NCBI GenBank assembly: GCA_963575745.1
Contig: CAUYUJ010015706.1
Span: 108,501-172,500 of the forward strand
Length of the DNA: 64,000 nt
Direction of reading: 5' to 3'
DNA from: Prorocentrum cordatum
Taxonomy: Eukaryota > Sar > Dinophyceae > Prorocentrales > Prorocentraceae
Position 1 is the first letter of the stretch. Each line of letters opens with the position of its first letter. The translations under genes and the position numbers were made by a program. Below, in pieces: positions 21,822-32,854 of this stretch. The notes beneath the pieces were generated by a model. That model searched no databases and was not told where the DNA came from. It saw nothing but the letters and a program-made list of their open reading frames with translations.

Positions 21822-22803
21822 ATGGATGGCGACGACACTCTTGACAAAAATCGGTCAGATAAATTGGGACTTTTCACAGCCCCTCCACCTTCGTCTTTTG
21901 GTCATGATAATCGCCATGCCTATGCCCAAGCACTTACTACAGACATGTTCCAGAAGATCTTGAATGAACAAGTGGACCCGATCTGGAAAGATATAACCAC
22001 TCTTAAACAACATGGTGTCTCACAGCATGACCTCCAGACGGCCATCAAGCCGCTGAAACACGAGGTGGAGGACTTGACCAAGAGGATTGGCCTGCTGAAG
22101 TCAAACTACGCTTCACGTCCAGCCTCAGCGAGGACCTCCGAAGCATCCATGGGCACAGTGGCGCAGGCAAAGATTCAAAGCTTGGAAACTGAGTTTGCTT
22201 TACTGAAAGAACAATATGCCTCCAGGGGGGCACGTCCAAACCTTGGAACTACCGACGTGGATGGGAAACGAGAGGTAACTGGAGTCTTTGGCAATTTAGA
22301 CGGTTTCAGCTTATTGAACACAGCATCCGCATGGCTCCAAGATCAATTATCATCGCTTTCTGGTCCTCTCCCAAACAACTTGTACATCAAAGGCGATACT
22401 ACTACAACACTGTACGGTGAATTTAGTAGTACACTTGACAGAGACCGCTGTGGCCTTGATCAGGAGCGCGAAAATAAGCCGGAATGGGAATACTGTTTGG
22501 GCCACGCCCGACAGGCACATCGTAGAACGTGCCCCGCGGAACTTCTGCTTCGGCTTCAAATACATGTTGAGGTCAACGACACGTTTCCCTATCAGGTCTA
22601 CGTGGGCGGGGAGCTCGCCCTTACCATCACGACTGCAGCAGGAGGTCTGCAGTGGGAGTGGGCAAAGGAATGGAAAGAATGGAAAGAGCTACAGTAGCAC
22701 CAAAACTGATCGAGCTCACGGAGAAGTACAACAAACTATTGGACAAAGCCGCCAAATGAATGAAGGGGAAAGGCAAGTCCAAAGGCTCGGACGACAAGTA
22801 GGG
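21822..22803 (+). pseudogene. LINE E ORF1, coiled-coil RNA-binding-like protein, frameshifted
   Basis: ORF1 of the + strand LINE starts at ATG 21822, about 195 nt after the spliced-leader relicts. The first 200 codons contain a coiled coil (QDLQTAIKPLKHEVEDLTKR region). The product then changes frame near 22435 to read LIRSAKISRNGNTVWATPDR and RNFCFGFKYMLR, and returns near 22575 to VYVGGELALTITTAAGG and WEWAKEWKEWKEL. It probably ends in a third frame with KLIELTEKYNKLLDKAAK, a stop, and a short basic KGKGKSKGSDDK tail. Three frame changes and a stop show it is inactive. The order coiled coil, RRM-like middle, basic tail is usual for LINE ORF1. Confidence 0.65.
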
Positions 22804-23204
22804 AATACGGCCGGACACCAGAGCCGGCCTAATCATCGACGATGTGATGGGAACCGGCGCCAATACGAAATATCAATTTCCTCATCTACCCGCCTCCCCC
22901 GCCTTATCGATGCTCCTCCTCCGCCTACGGGCCAGCACAATACCAGCCGTCACCTCTTCGACCAGCCGGGCTCGGGCAAAAATACCAATCCCAGGCTTGG
23001 CACTACTGCTCCCCTCTCGGACCAGGGCAAAGAAACCTGTAGCCCGCTTGATGCACCACCTCGTACTCCTACATATTCTTCTGGCCACAGTCGTGCCAAA
23101 GACGTCTGTGTCGACAGTTGCACCACTGACTTTCGTGCAGAACGATGGCAACAGTCAGCACATAGCAAATATGGGTGCCCTCGGCGGCATTGCAAACCTC
23201 TCGG

Positions 23205-24502
23205 AGAACAATTTCTTGGCACATGGAACGTCCAGGGTCTAGGGCAAGACCACAATAAATTGACTGAGATTCAAAACCACATGTAAGCAAAAGTATCGGT
23301 ATAATGTGTATGCAAGAAACACACGTTGCAGATTCAAAGCATTTCTTACGAGATGGATATCTAATCATTTTGTCAGGCTCACTGGTGCCGCACGAAGGGT
23401 ACCTTTATTCGGGCGTCGAATTCATGATAGCCCCAAGCGCGATAAGAACTATCATCATTTTCAAACTACTTGGAGACAGGCTCGCAACGCTGAAAGTAAA
23501 AGTCGAAGGCGGCATTCTGAACATCATGACCGTCTACGCTCCGCAATCTGGAAAGGAATACAAGTTGAGGAAAGATCTGTTCGACAGCGTTGGCAAAGCA
23601 TGGACGCGGCATGGTAATTACAACTGCACTGTCGCACTTGGGGACTTCAATGCGCGATTGGGGGAAAGCTAGCTGGAGAAGGTGACGTAATGGGGGAGCA
23701 CTTGATAAAGACGACGACCAACTCAAACAGGGAGCTCCTTATCGAGACGTGCAGGGAGTCAGAAGCCATCATCGCGAACACCTATTTCGAGCATCCACCA
23801 GAGCATCTCGTCACCTATTACGCGCCTGCCCCGGGAGTCGTCCCGGCCAGCGACATCACAGATAAAGACTTTGCGCGATTAGACTATTACTTGATCGACT
23901 CCAAGGCTCTCTCCATGATTGACGACATTTGGACGGACAGGACAGCGGCATTACCGACGCGGCACTTTCTGATGACAATTTCAATGCACATTCTATTTGG
24001 GAAGCAAACCAAGAAAAACACATCACAACGATGCTGTTTAACCACGTTGCGAAGTTCTCCTGGCATGGGCAGAGCTTATATTGATGCTTTTGAAGATGCT
24101 CTACCAATCAATGCGAAAGCCTTACCTCTCAATGACCACGCTGACGCAGTGGCAAACGCAATGACGACGGCAGCCGAGGTTGCTGTTGCCCCTCCCCGGA
24201 GGCCCCAACAAAAATGGATATTTTTGGGGACGCGCGATCTGTTTAGCCAAAGGGACAACATGCGGCAAAGCGGCGACATGTGCGGCGAGCGCCAGCTAAA
24301 CAAAACCATCAAGAAAGCGATACGACAAGATAAACGGCGATGGTTGGACAATCAGCTTATGGGAGGGTCTTGGGCCGCAGTCAAAGCATCACGCAAAGCA
24401 CCTGGGAAGACGCCGATTGTAATCAAGAACCAATTTGGGGAGCCCGTGGAAAGCGCTCAACGAGCAGACACGTTAGCGGATTATTTCGAGAACATACAAT
24501 GA
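23205..24502 (+). pseudogene. LINE E ORF2, APE-type endonuclease domain and linker
   Basis: The domain begins at LGTWNVQGLGQ (about 23214). It continues with MCMQETHVADSKHF (LQET-like motif, 23304 on), LNIMTVYAPQSGK and VALGDFNARLGES, all signatures of apurinic-endonuclease-like LINE nucleases. After a stop and frame change at about 23672-23690, frame 23690-24502 carries FARLDYYLIDSK (IDY-like) and ALPTRHFLMTI at the expected SDH position, then the linker to the RT (RPQQKWIFLGTRDLFSQRDN). The SDH signature is not intact. Two frame interruptions are visible. Confidence 0.8.
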
Positions 24503-24524
24503 GAGGTCAAATATGCAGACGTAC

Positions 24525-25640
24525 AGGCGGACGGCCTCCTCTAGGGAACCCTCTCCCGATAAATACAAACAGCTTTACGATGGACGAGTTGACGCAAGCA
24601 TTGAAAAACTTAGCAATGGGGAAAGCTGCAGGACATGATGGGGTAGCGCCGGAATTCTGGAGACTGCTACGTATGTCGAGTACAGAATGTGCGAACCTCT
24701 TGGATTTATGTCAACGGTGTTGGGAAAACAAAGATATCCCAGATTCTTGGAGGATTGCCACAGTTGTCTTGCTATACAAAAAAAGGACGCGAGCCTCCCA
24801 GAGAATTACCGCCCGATTTCTCTGTTACCTGCGGGCTACAAGGTACTGGCGTGGATGATCCAAAAACGACTTCAACAAGGAGGAGCCGAAGACAGAATCT
24901 GGCCCACACAATTTGGATTCAGACCACGGCGGAGCACGATAGACGCAATTTCGATCGCGCGCCGCATGTTCGACGCAGCCCAGAGCGCCCCTGAGCATGG
25001 ATTGATAGCTGTATTTTTGGATTGGGCTAAAGCGTTTGATGGAATCAAACATGACGTACTCCTACGAGCTTGGGGGAGGTTTGGGATACCAGAGCCAATG
25101 CTAGCAATAATAGTGGCTATCTATAGGACACGATCTTTCCTTCTGAAAGATCCGGCCGGGGATCCTAGCATCAGGCAACAGAGAGCAAGCATCGCTCAGG
25201 GGTGCCCGCTTTCTCCATACCTGTCCATTATCGTCCAAACCGTCATGTTCTTCGATATCGACCAGGCTTACAAGAACATTGAGACTGATTTTCGTGAGCC
25301 AGGATATGTTGTGTGCAACGACATCTTGTACGCTGACGACACCATGCTTGCGAGTGCGAGCCCGAACAAACTTCAAATGCTTTTGGATTTGACAACCGAT
25401 GATGGAAAGCAATACGGGCTAGATTTGAATTGGGGAAAAACGGTTATGATGAGGATCAAGATAAAGAAGGAGTTGTGCACGACCGTTCCCTCCAACCTGT
25501 CAAACATGTTCAACAAGCTGTATATTTGGGAGGATTGCTACACAGCGGCTCTGCAAGCAAACCCGAAATTACGAGGCGTTTGGGGAAAGCCAAACAGACT
25601 TTCAAAGTACTGGCAAAATGGTGAAATCAAAAAAGCATCA
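24525..25640 (+). pseudogene. LINE E ORF2, reverse transcriptase with intact YADD
   Basis: The RT starts with FTMDELTQALKNLAMGKAAG and HDGVAPEFW, then changes frame near 24800 to PENYRPISLLPAGYKVLAWM. Motif A is AVFLDWAKAFDGI (Asp codon 25020-25022), motif B is ASIAQGCPLSPYL and motif C is DILYADDTMLA (YADD codons 25329-25340). LDLNWGKT follows. The catalytic residues are conserved, but one frameshift lies inside the domain and another follows near 25470. It is a classical YADD-type LINE RT, in contrast to the WADN type found at 50 and 59 kb. Confidence 0.88.
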
Positions 25641-26065
25641 GCAAATTCCGGAAGCTCCGCCTATTCGACGCCATCGTTGTCCCAAAGATTTTGTACACTT
25701 TGGAGTCTTCATGGTGTTATTGCAGGCAGACCGAACACGATTGGACAGCTTCCAAGCGACTTGTTTACGCAAGGTCCTGAAAATACGGCATGCATATGAT
25801 TCCCGCGTGTCGAAAGCAACCGTATTGTCCTTAGCACGGGCAGCGCCTCTCAGCGAGACGTTGCACAAAAGACACATGCAGGCATATGTCAAAATATCCT
25901 AAATGCCAGCCGATAACTTTCTCAAGGATCTTGTTGGCGAGCCCGGTAGGGACATTCCCAGGAAGTGGCGCTCTGTCAGGAAGCGGGGACGTCCAAAATT
26001 GCAGTGGGCAAGTTGCGTATACAAACTACTACAACAAAGCACGGCGAGTTAGATACTTCATGCTT
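25430..26065 (+). pseudogene. LINE E ORF2, C-terminal region
   Basis: After the RT the product shifts frame to read HSGSASKPEITRRLGKAKQT (25430-25624), then LDSFQATCLRKVLKIRHAY (25742 on), and finally WRSVRKRGRPKLQWASCVYK (about 25960-26025). The KRGRP..QW block is the typical end of this class of LINE polyprotein. Several frame changes are needed. The coding end of the element is near 26060; no poly-A tail or target-site duplication was recognised. Confidence 0.65.
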
Positions 26066-26086
26066 TGATGCATTCTGAGGCACATC

Positions 26087-26880
26087 ATGACCATACCAAA
26101 CCAAAGGATGTATGAATCGTTCATCGTCGCCCTGCTCCTCCTCCTCGTCCCCCTGCCCCGGTACGTGTCTGGCGTGAGTGTAAAATTTCATGACTTTGGT
26201 ATGTTGTTGCTCCTCTTCTGCACGCGTTTGGCGTGTCCGCATCACTCTGCCAAGGCGCCGTGCCATAGGCTGGCGCATGGCTTCTGTCCGTCTGTCTATC
26301 CTACTTGGCCCCGGAGGCTCCTGAAGTGCTCGAGGGGAAGCGTGCCATCGAGGTCTCTGTACTACCAGAATGAGAATGTCCCCAAGCCCCTGTTTGAGGT
26401 TCAGGAGGAGGCTCCCCGCTACGAGGACCCCCTAGATGATGAGCACACGTTTGAAGCACTTGCTTATGATGGTAATGCTGCCAAGCGTTGCCCTCGGCCT
26501 CTTCGAGATGCTGCGCTGGCGTTTTTGCATCTGCATTCAGGAGCTAGGCGAGCGGGTGATGTCCAGGAAGAACTCGAGCGGGTGCTTGTGGCTTGCCCCG
26601 TGACCATCATTTTCAGATCTTGCGATGTGACTTGTGACCCTACGAACGCTAATGTGACTCGAGCTGCTATTGTGCAGAAGTGGGACTCGCTCCTGAGATC
26701 AGGTCGCGCTACTGGCCTCATAGGAGGCCCTCCGTGTGAGACGTGGTCTGCTGCGAGATAGCAGATACAACGAGTTGCCGATCGGGTTCGCCCTCCTGCC
26801 CCTCTTCACACTCTCAAGCATCGCTGGGGCCGCCCTGATGTCAGCAATCGACAGCACATGCAGCTACTCATTGGACAACA
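26087..26880 (+). pseudogene. Retroelement-associated fragment with a GGPPCETWSAAR motif
   Basis: A 224-codon + frame ends FRSCDVTCDPTNANVTRAAI, WDSLLRSGRATG and LIGGPPCETWSAAR, then a stop. Past it the same frame resumes with PPAPLHTLKHRWGRPDVSNR, so one nonsense codon interrupts a longer product. I associate GGPPCETW..AR followed by a W-x-RP block with widespread dinoflagellate retroelement proteins. PPC inside GGPPC is also the catalytic motif IV of cytosine-5 DNA methyltransferases, but no SAM-binding motif I was seen. Function is unassigned. Confidence 0.45.
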
Positions 26881-26899
26881 GGGCCCCATCAAATTACGC

Positions 26900-27960
26900 T
26901 TCTGTGAATTCGCTTGGGCTCTATCGTTGAGGAAATCCGGGGCCTGGGAAAAGGGCGTAGATGCGATCATCCCGAAAGTCCCAAGCGCAATAAAAAAACG
27001 CCCCACGCGTACTGCAGACTGCAGAAAGCCTCCCTGACTCCCTGCCTCCCTCCCCATACAAGGAGGCCGGCCACTGCGCATGCGCTTTCACCGACCCTGA
27101 CAGGGCCCGTCCTGGGCCCAGGGGGGGTGCCATGCACACCGATCGTGGCCCAGCGGAGCGTCAGAAAACCCCCGCGGGCGCAAAACTGGTGCATGGGGGA
27201 TGGCCCTGGGCTCCGAGACAAGCTCACGGCAAACCCTGAGATCCAAAGTTGCAGAAAAACATGCAACATCGCGAAAAATCATGACCAGAGCTCTAGACCT
27301 CATCTTTCTGCGGCACTTTACAAGCCAAGTCGATCTGTGGTGGCCCAGGGGCCCAAAACCAGGCGATGCATAACGCCTGCTGTGAAAAAATGCAACGCCC
27401 GAGTCTCAGGGAACCTCTGCGACGACGCCCTCCCGGCCGTGGAGCTCCTCTGCCCTGAGGCGATGCTGGACAAGGCGAGGCGTGCCACTGTGGGCCACGC
27501 CACCCACTCTTTTGACGAGCGGCTGCCGCCGAGCTCGTTTTCGCGCCCTACGCTGCCTGGCAACGCGCCGCGCCTTCTCGCTTCGCGCTGGCGCGCGAAG
27601 ACCGTGGCTGCAGGGCCGGTGTCAATCTCATCAATCCGATTCGATATCGATTCTGATGTTCCTACGATACGATTTCGATCCCAGTCGATCCCATCGATGG
27701 ATCCGACTAGATATCGACCCTGGCCAGCTCGACCCGAGTCGATTCCGACATTCCGACGATCTGGTTTCGTCGTCTGGCCGTGTGCCTCCTCGCCACCCGA
27801 TCCCCTGGCGGGCCTCGCGCGCGAGGGCGGGGGCGCGCCGGCACGGTCGCCGCGCCGCGGCGGCCGCTACGCGGCCCCAAAGAGAGGGCGTCCAAAAACG
27901 GACCGCGGCCGGCGGGCTGCCCCAGAAGGGGGGCCTCCTCGAGCAGTGGGGCGAGAAGGA
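26900..27960. other. Unassigned region
   Basis: GC-rich DNA without a recognised domain. 27630-27780 is enriched in TCGAT and GATCGA-type short repeats. Overlapping frames up to 350 codons on the + strand have biased composition and no motif. Confidence 0.4.
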
Positions 27961-30240
27961 GCAGTGTAAAACCAAGAGTCATCAAGGATGTTGGAATAAA
28001 CCCTCCCTCCAAGCTCCCTCGTCACAGGCCCCTACACCCGTTCATTTCCACTGAGCGGACTGCGTCGTTGAAAGACAACCGCTTCAAGACCTGGAAGCAT
28101 ACCAAAACATGATTCTCGGGCTTCGAACGCCACGGATCAACCAGACTGTTGCGTCTTGACAGTCCTGAATCTTGCCGGAACGCCTTTCCTGGGACTTCAA
28201 CACCACGAACCAACGGAACTGTTGACCCTCAACATCCTGAATCCCTGAATCTTTCCAATTGAAAAAACCCGCCCTCAATCCGTGACAGCCCTGCAATTTC
28301 TTAGAACGAATGTGTGCGGCGCTACGGCGAGAGGCACATTGTGAAAACCGCCCGCACTCCATCAGTAAAACTGTTGCCAATGTTTAAGCTTCAGGGTGGT
28401 ACATGGGGAGGAGGTCTCAAGCAAAAACTTGGCCCGCCCTGAAAACTGGCCTCGGCGTGCGACAGGGAGAATTCATGTATAAGAGAAGGGAATGAAAGAG
28501 GAGCTGGACGAGGAGGAGGAGGAAAACCACCGTAAACCCAAGAGTCTTCAACGATGCTGGGATAAACTCTCTTTGCAAACTCCCTCTTCATAGGCCCCTA
28601 CACCTGTTCATTTCCACTGAGCGGACTGCGTCGTTGGAAAACAACCGTTTGAAGACCCTGAAACATGCCAGAACATTATTCTCGGGATTCCAATGCCACG
28701 GATCAACCTGACATTCCTGGGACTTCAACACCGCGAACCAACGTGGCTGTTGCACCCTCATAATCCTGAATCTTTCCAAAACACCATCTCTGGTACGCTG
28801 ATCATGGGTATCCCTGAAACTCTTGCAAATGTTAAACACGAATGTGCGCGGCGCTGAAGCGAGAGCCACATTTTCAAAAGGAACCGCCCACAATCCGCGA
28901 AAGTCTTGCCCTTTTACGTAAAACGAATGCGTGCAACGTTAAGGCGAGAGCCACATTTTGAAAAAAAGGTCGCCCTCAATATGTGGAACTCTTGTCATTT
29001 CTTAGAACGAATGTGTGCGGCGCTAAGGCGAGAGCCACATTTTGAGAACGACCCGCCCTCCATCTGTAAAACTGTTGCCACTGTGTAGATTTCAGAATCG
29101 GAAATGGTGAGGAGATCTCAAGCAAAACACCCATCCCGTCCTAACAACTGGCCTCGGGGTTCGATAAGAAGAAAAGATGTATCGAGGAAGAAGAATCGAA
29201 GAGGAGGAGGAGGAACTGGACGAGGAAGATATGGAGAAGGACCAGTGCAAACCCAAGACTCATCAACGATGTTACAATAAACCCTCCCTCAGCGTTCCCT
29301 TTTCATACGCCCCAACAAACATTTGTTTTTACTGAATGGTGGGCCCAACTGGAAAGATAACCGTGGAAACCGTGGAGCTTCAACGCCGCTAATCACCGGA
29401 CTGTTGCGTTTTGGCGATCCTGAACCGCGCAAAAACATCGTTTCTGGGACTTCAACACCACGAGTCATCGTAACCGCTGCGCCATGACAGTCGGACATAA
29501 TTCAAAGACCCCCTTGAACCTGCTGTAAACTCTTGGCACCAATTGCGCGCGGCGCTATGGCGAGAGCCACATGTTTGTACTGTGTTTATTTCTGTGTATA
29601 AATACATACATACATACATGCATGCTTGCATACATACATAGATACATACTACATACGACATACATACATACATACATACATACATGCATGCATACATACA
29701 TACGTACATACATACATATATGCATGCATACATACATACATACATACATACATACATACATACATACATACATACATACACGTATACATATATATAACAC
29801 AAATCCGTGAAACTGCTGTTGCCAACTGTTCTGACGAAAGTGCGCGGCGCTAAGGCGAAAGCCACATTTTGAAAACGGCCCGACCTCCATACGCGATATT
29901 GCTGCATTTGTTTAAGGCGGATGTGCGCGGGGCTGGGAAAAGAGCCACATTTTGAACACGATCCGCCCTCCATCCGCAAATATATTCCAAAACGTTAAGA
30001 TGCATGCGCGCGGAGCTAAAGCGAGAGTCACTTTTTAAAAGCGACCCGGCCTCCATCCGTGAAACTGCAACGAAGTCCAACTTAGCTTCAGGATCATAAA
30101 CGGTGAAGAAGTCTCAACCAAAACGCCAGGTCCACCCTTGGCATCGGGCGCGATAGGGAAAAAGTACTCATAAGGAAAAATGGGGGAGGAGGAGGAGGAG
30201 GAGGAGGAAGCGGGAGGAGGAGGCGCAAGGGCCCAGGAGG
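27961..30240. repeat. Higher-order tandem repeat with nested ~80-bp units
   Basis: Three long units begin with AAACCCAAGA-type sequence near 27966, 28535 and 29247, and each ends in a GAGGAGGAGG-rich tract (about 28500-28525, 29190-29215, 30185-30230). Within them an ~80-bp module containing GCGCTAAGGCGAGAGCCACA recurs (for example near 28310, 28850, 28935, 29015, 29555, 29840, 29920, 30010). The third unit also carries a CATA microsatellite. No protein-coding evidence. Confidence 0.7.
29599..29795. repeat. (CATA)n microsatellite
   Basis: A nearly pure CATACATA tetranucleotide array with scattered CATG and CGTA variants. It gives poly-(HTYI) or (MYVC) translations in three frames, which are artefacts. 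Confidence 0.9.
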
Positions 30241-30249
30241 GGAACGCGA

Positions 30250-30490
30250 TAACAATGACGATGATGACGATGATGATGTTGCTGATGGTGACTATGATGG
30301 TAATGACGATGACGAGGCGGATAATGATAATGGCAATGATGATAATAGCAATGCGCATAATATGAATAAAATACTACTCCTAAAAAGAAAGATACTACAA
30401 AAAATAATAATAGTAGGACGGACTCTGAAAAGCACAACAGTGATGATGACGACGATGACAGCGATGATGATGGTGTTGATGATTACGTGA
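30250..30490. repeat. GATGA-rich low-complexity tract
   Basis: Imperfect GATGAT and AATGAT repeats on the + strand. Compositionally related to the much longer tract at 31600-32850. Confidence 0.7.
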
Positions 30491-30599
30491 AAGGAAACTG
30501 AACAGCGGCGACCTGTCATCTACAAAGCTGAACGAGTTAGGATAATTGGAGCCTGTTGCAGCAATCGCGGCCTAAGATTGGCTCACGCGCGGAACGAAA

Positions 30600-31511
30600 A
30601 ACCGAGGAGGTAAAAGACGACACCCCTCAGAAGCAGTTCTGTCTCAGGGACATGAAGTACAACAGTGCAGAACTGCTCGCAGTATGCAGCCGCCCAACTG
30701 AAATACTGGAGCACATGTGAAAGCGGCAGGATTTGACCAACGGGCAAACACAGGAAGAAGCAGACAATTCCTTCTCTGTCCCGTGTAAGGCTGAATCTGG
30801 TTGGCTTTTGACCCGCCGGCATCTTCACCACGGCCAAAGGACGGCTTCCCTGCTGAAGCGCCCTTCGGATCCGCCCGAAATGCTGAAGTATCTGAGGCTG
30901 GCACAGATGACGCTGCAAGAGATCTCCCCAAAGTGCGAGTACTCGCGTTATCTGCTGAATCAACTCGCGGCATGGTGCCCGACATTAAAAACGGAACTGT
31001 CCCTGCGGCGCGCTGATCAGACATTGTACGTCCAGACGGCGAAGACGACGCATCATCTGGACGTAAAGCAGATACCAGAGCGAGCTTTGCAGCAGGACAT
31101 CCCCCGACGTCTGCGCGTAGGCCGGCTGCAACTGCTGGATGTTGTATGGCGTCATCGCGAGGCTGACGGCCATCAGGAAGATGAGGAGGAACCGAACCAT
31201 CATGTGCCGCCTGCATGGCAGCCCTGCGTTTCCCCTTCTTACGTAAACGTTGGGCCCGGCGCACAGCTCGAACTTTGAAGTTTCCCCAACAATTTAACAG
31301 GATCATCGGAGGTTTCAGCGTTGCCCTGTGCATCCTGAGCACGCTCTTTGCGAAGAGTCGCTGGCGCGGAAGGCCGCGCAGCCGCAGACATCACAATGCC
31401 CGCAACCGCAGCAGCCACAGCAGCAACAGTGCGCCTCGGCGCGTGCTCCCGGATCGCCGCCTGCACTGCCGCCGCCAAAAGGGAGGGGGCATCAGCAGCT
31501 ATGGCGCTCAT
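30600..31511 (-). pseudogene. Retroelement ORF1-like gene remnant with a relict leader
   Basis: The minus frame starting at ATG 31511 reads LLAAAVQAAIREHAPRRTVA and AAVAAAVAG, an Ala/Arg-rich N-terminus resembling starts of dinoflagellate retroelement ORF1 proteins, then DDPVKLLGKL. After a frame change near 31300 it continues with RRAQRLRKKGKRRAAMQAAH, a basic segment, and a low-complexity Ser/Ala-rich stretch to about 30650. A relict spliced leader lies 50 nt upstream. An alternative minus frame (30985-31203) begins MMVRFLLIFLMAVSLAMT and could encode a small secreted peptide, but lacks support. Confidence 0.4.
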
Positions 31512-31560
31512 CTATGTCTAGCGAGGGGAGGCCTGGGAGGCAGCTAAACAAATGCAATTG

Positions 31561-31575
31561 CTTGAGCCAATATGT
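31561..31575 (-). promoter_or_regulatory. Relict spliced leader upstream of the 31.5 kb ORF1-like gene
   Basis: The minus strand reads ACATATTGGCTCAAG, matching the last 15 nt of the dinoflagellate spliced leader at 13 positions, with the last 10 identical. It ends 50 nt before the ATG at 31511, the distance expected for a short 5' UTR. Confidence 0.65.
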
Positions 31576-31599
31576 GTTGCTGATAACGTAGCCAAAGAT

Positions 31600-32850
31600 G
31601 AAGATGATCACGATAATGACGGCACGGCAATGACGATGTCCAGGATGTTTATCCAAATATGAAGGTGGTGACCATGATCATGATAATGACGAAGATGATG
31701 ATGGTGATGGTGATGATTGTGATGATGATTAGTGTAATGGTGATGAGAATGGTGACGCTGATGATGGTGATGGCGGCGGTGATGGTGAAAATGATGATGA
31801 TGGTGGTGGTAACGGTGTGATGGTGATGATAGTGATGATGGTGATACTGAGAATGATGGAGAAAGCGGTTTCAGAATCAGGCGGAATGGAGTATAGCGTA
31901 TGGCAGCCCGTCGCAGGATCGGTGACATCACACGTCCAGTGCTCATGTGGTGGGGCGACGCTGGCACGGGCGCGAACGCTGTGATGACAATGATGGCGAT
32001 GGTGATGATGATGGTCATGGTGGTGGTGACGGTGATGGCGATGGCGATGGCGATGGTGATAAAGCGGTGGAGGTGAAAATAATGATCATGATGATAATGA
32101 AGCCGGTGGTAGTGACGATAATGATGGTAGTGGTGGGGATGATGGTTATGGTACTGGTCATGGTGACGGTGGTGATGATGATAATGTAGATGATTGTGAT
32201 AATGATGGTGGTGGCGAAAATAATGCTGATGTGATGGTGCAGAAAACTGAAGATGGTGAAATGATGATGGTGGTGTTAGTGATGATGAAAGGCATGATGG
32301 TGATGATGATGATGGTAGTGACGATAAGGGTAATGCTGATGACGGTGATAATGAGTATGATATTGATGATGCTGGTGAAGATGGCACTGGCGTTGGTGAT
32401 TATGGCGATGGTGATGATGATGACGATGGTGATGATGTTGATGTTGGTGATGGAACTGATGATGGTAATGGTGCTGAAGATGATCATGTATAACGGCGAT
32501 GATGGTGATAATGGTTGTGATGGTGATGATGATACGGATGATGAGAATGAAGATGATGGTGGTGGTGGTCATGATGGTGATGAGGATGACGATGATGATG
32601 ACAGTGACGATGCTGATGATGATGGAAATGACGATTGTGATAATAATGGTGACGGTGAAGGTGATGGTGATGATGACGGATGGTGATGGATGACGATGAT
32701 GATGATGGTGATGATGATGACGATGGTGATGAGCATAACGATGATGATGAGTGGCGAGGGTGGCGGTGACGGCGGTGGCAGTGATGGCGATGGTGATGAT
32801 GATGATGATGGCGGTGATGAAAACAGCGATAGCGAGGCTGATGCTGGTGG
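31600..32850. repeat. Long degenerate GATGGTGAT-type tract
   Basis: About 1.25 kb of imperfect GAT, GGTGAT and GATGATGATGG repeats, interrupted by about 100 bp of ordinary sequence near 31860-31980. Frames through it are runs of Asp/Gly, Met/Val or His/Tyr and are not genes. Confidence 0.85.
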
Positions 32851-32854
32851 TGAT

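Noticed and set aside
29571-29890. MYVC- and THTY-repeat frames.
   Set aside because: Produced by the CATA microsatellite in three frames.
30985-31203. Minus frame starting MMVRFLLIFLMAVSLAMT, a possible secreted peptide.
   Set aside because: It overlaps a better-supported retroelement ORF1-like frame, has no recognisable mature domain and no leader relict at its own start. Mentioned only as an alternative.
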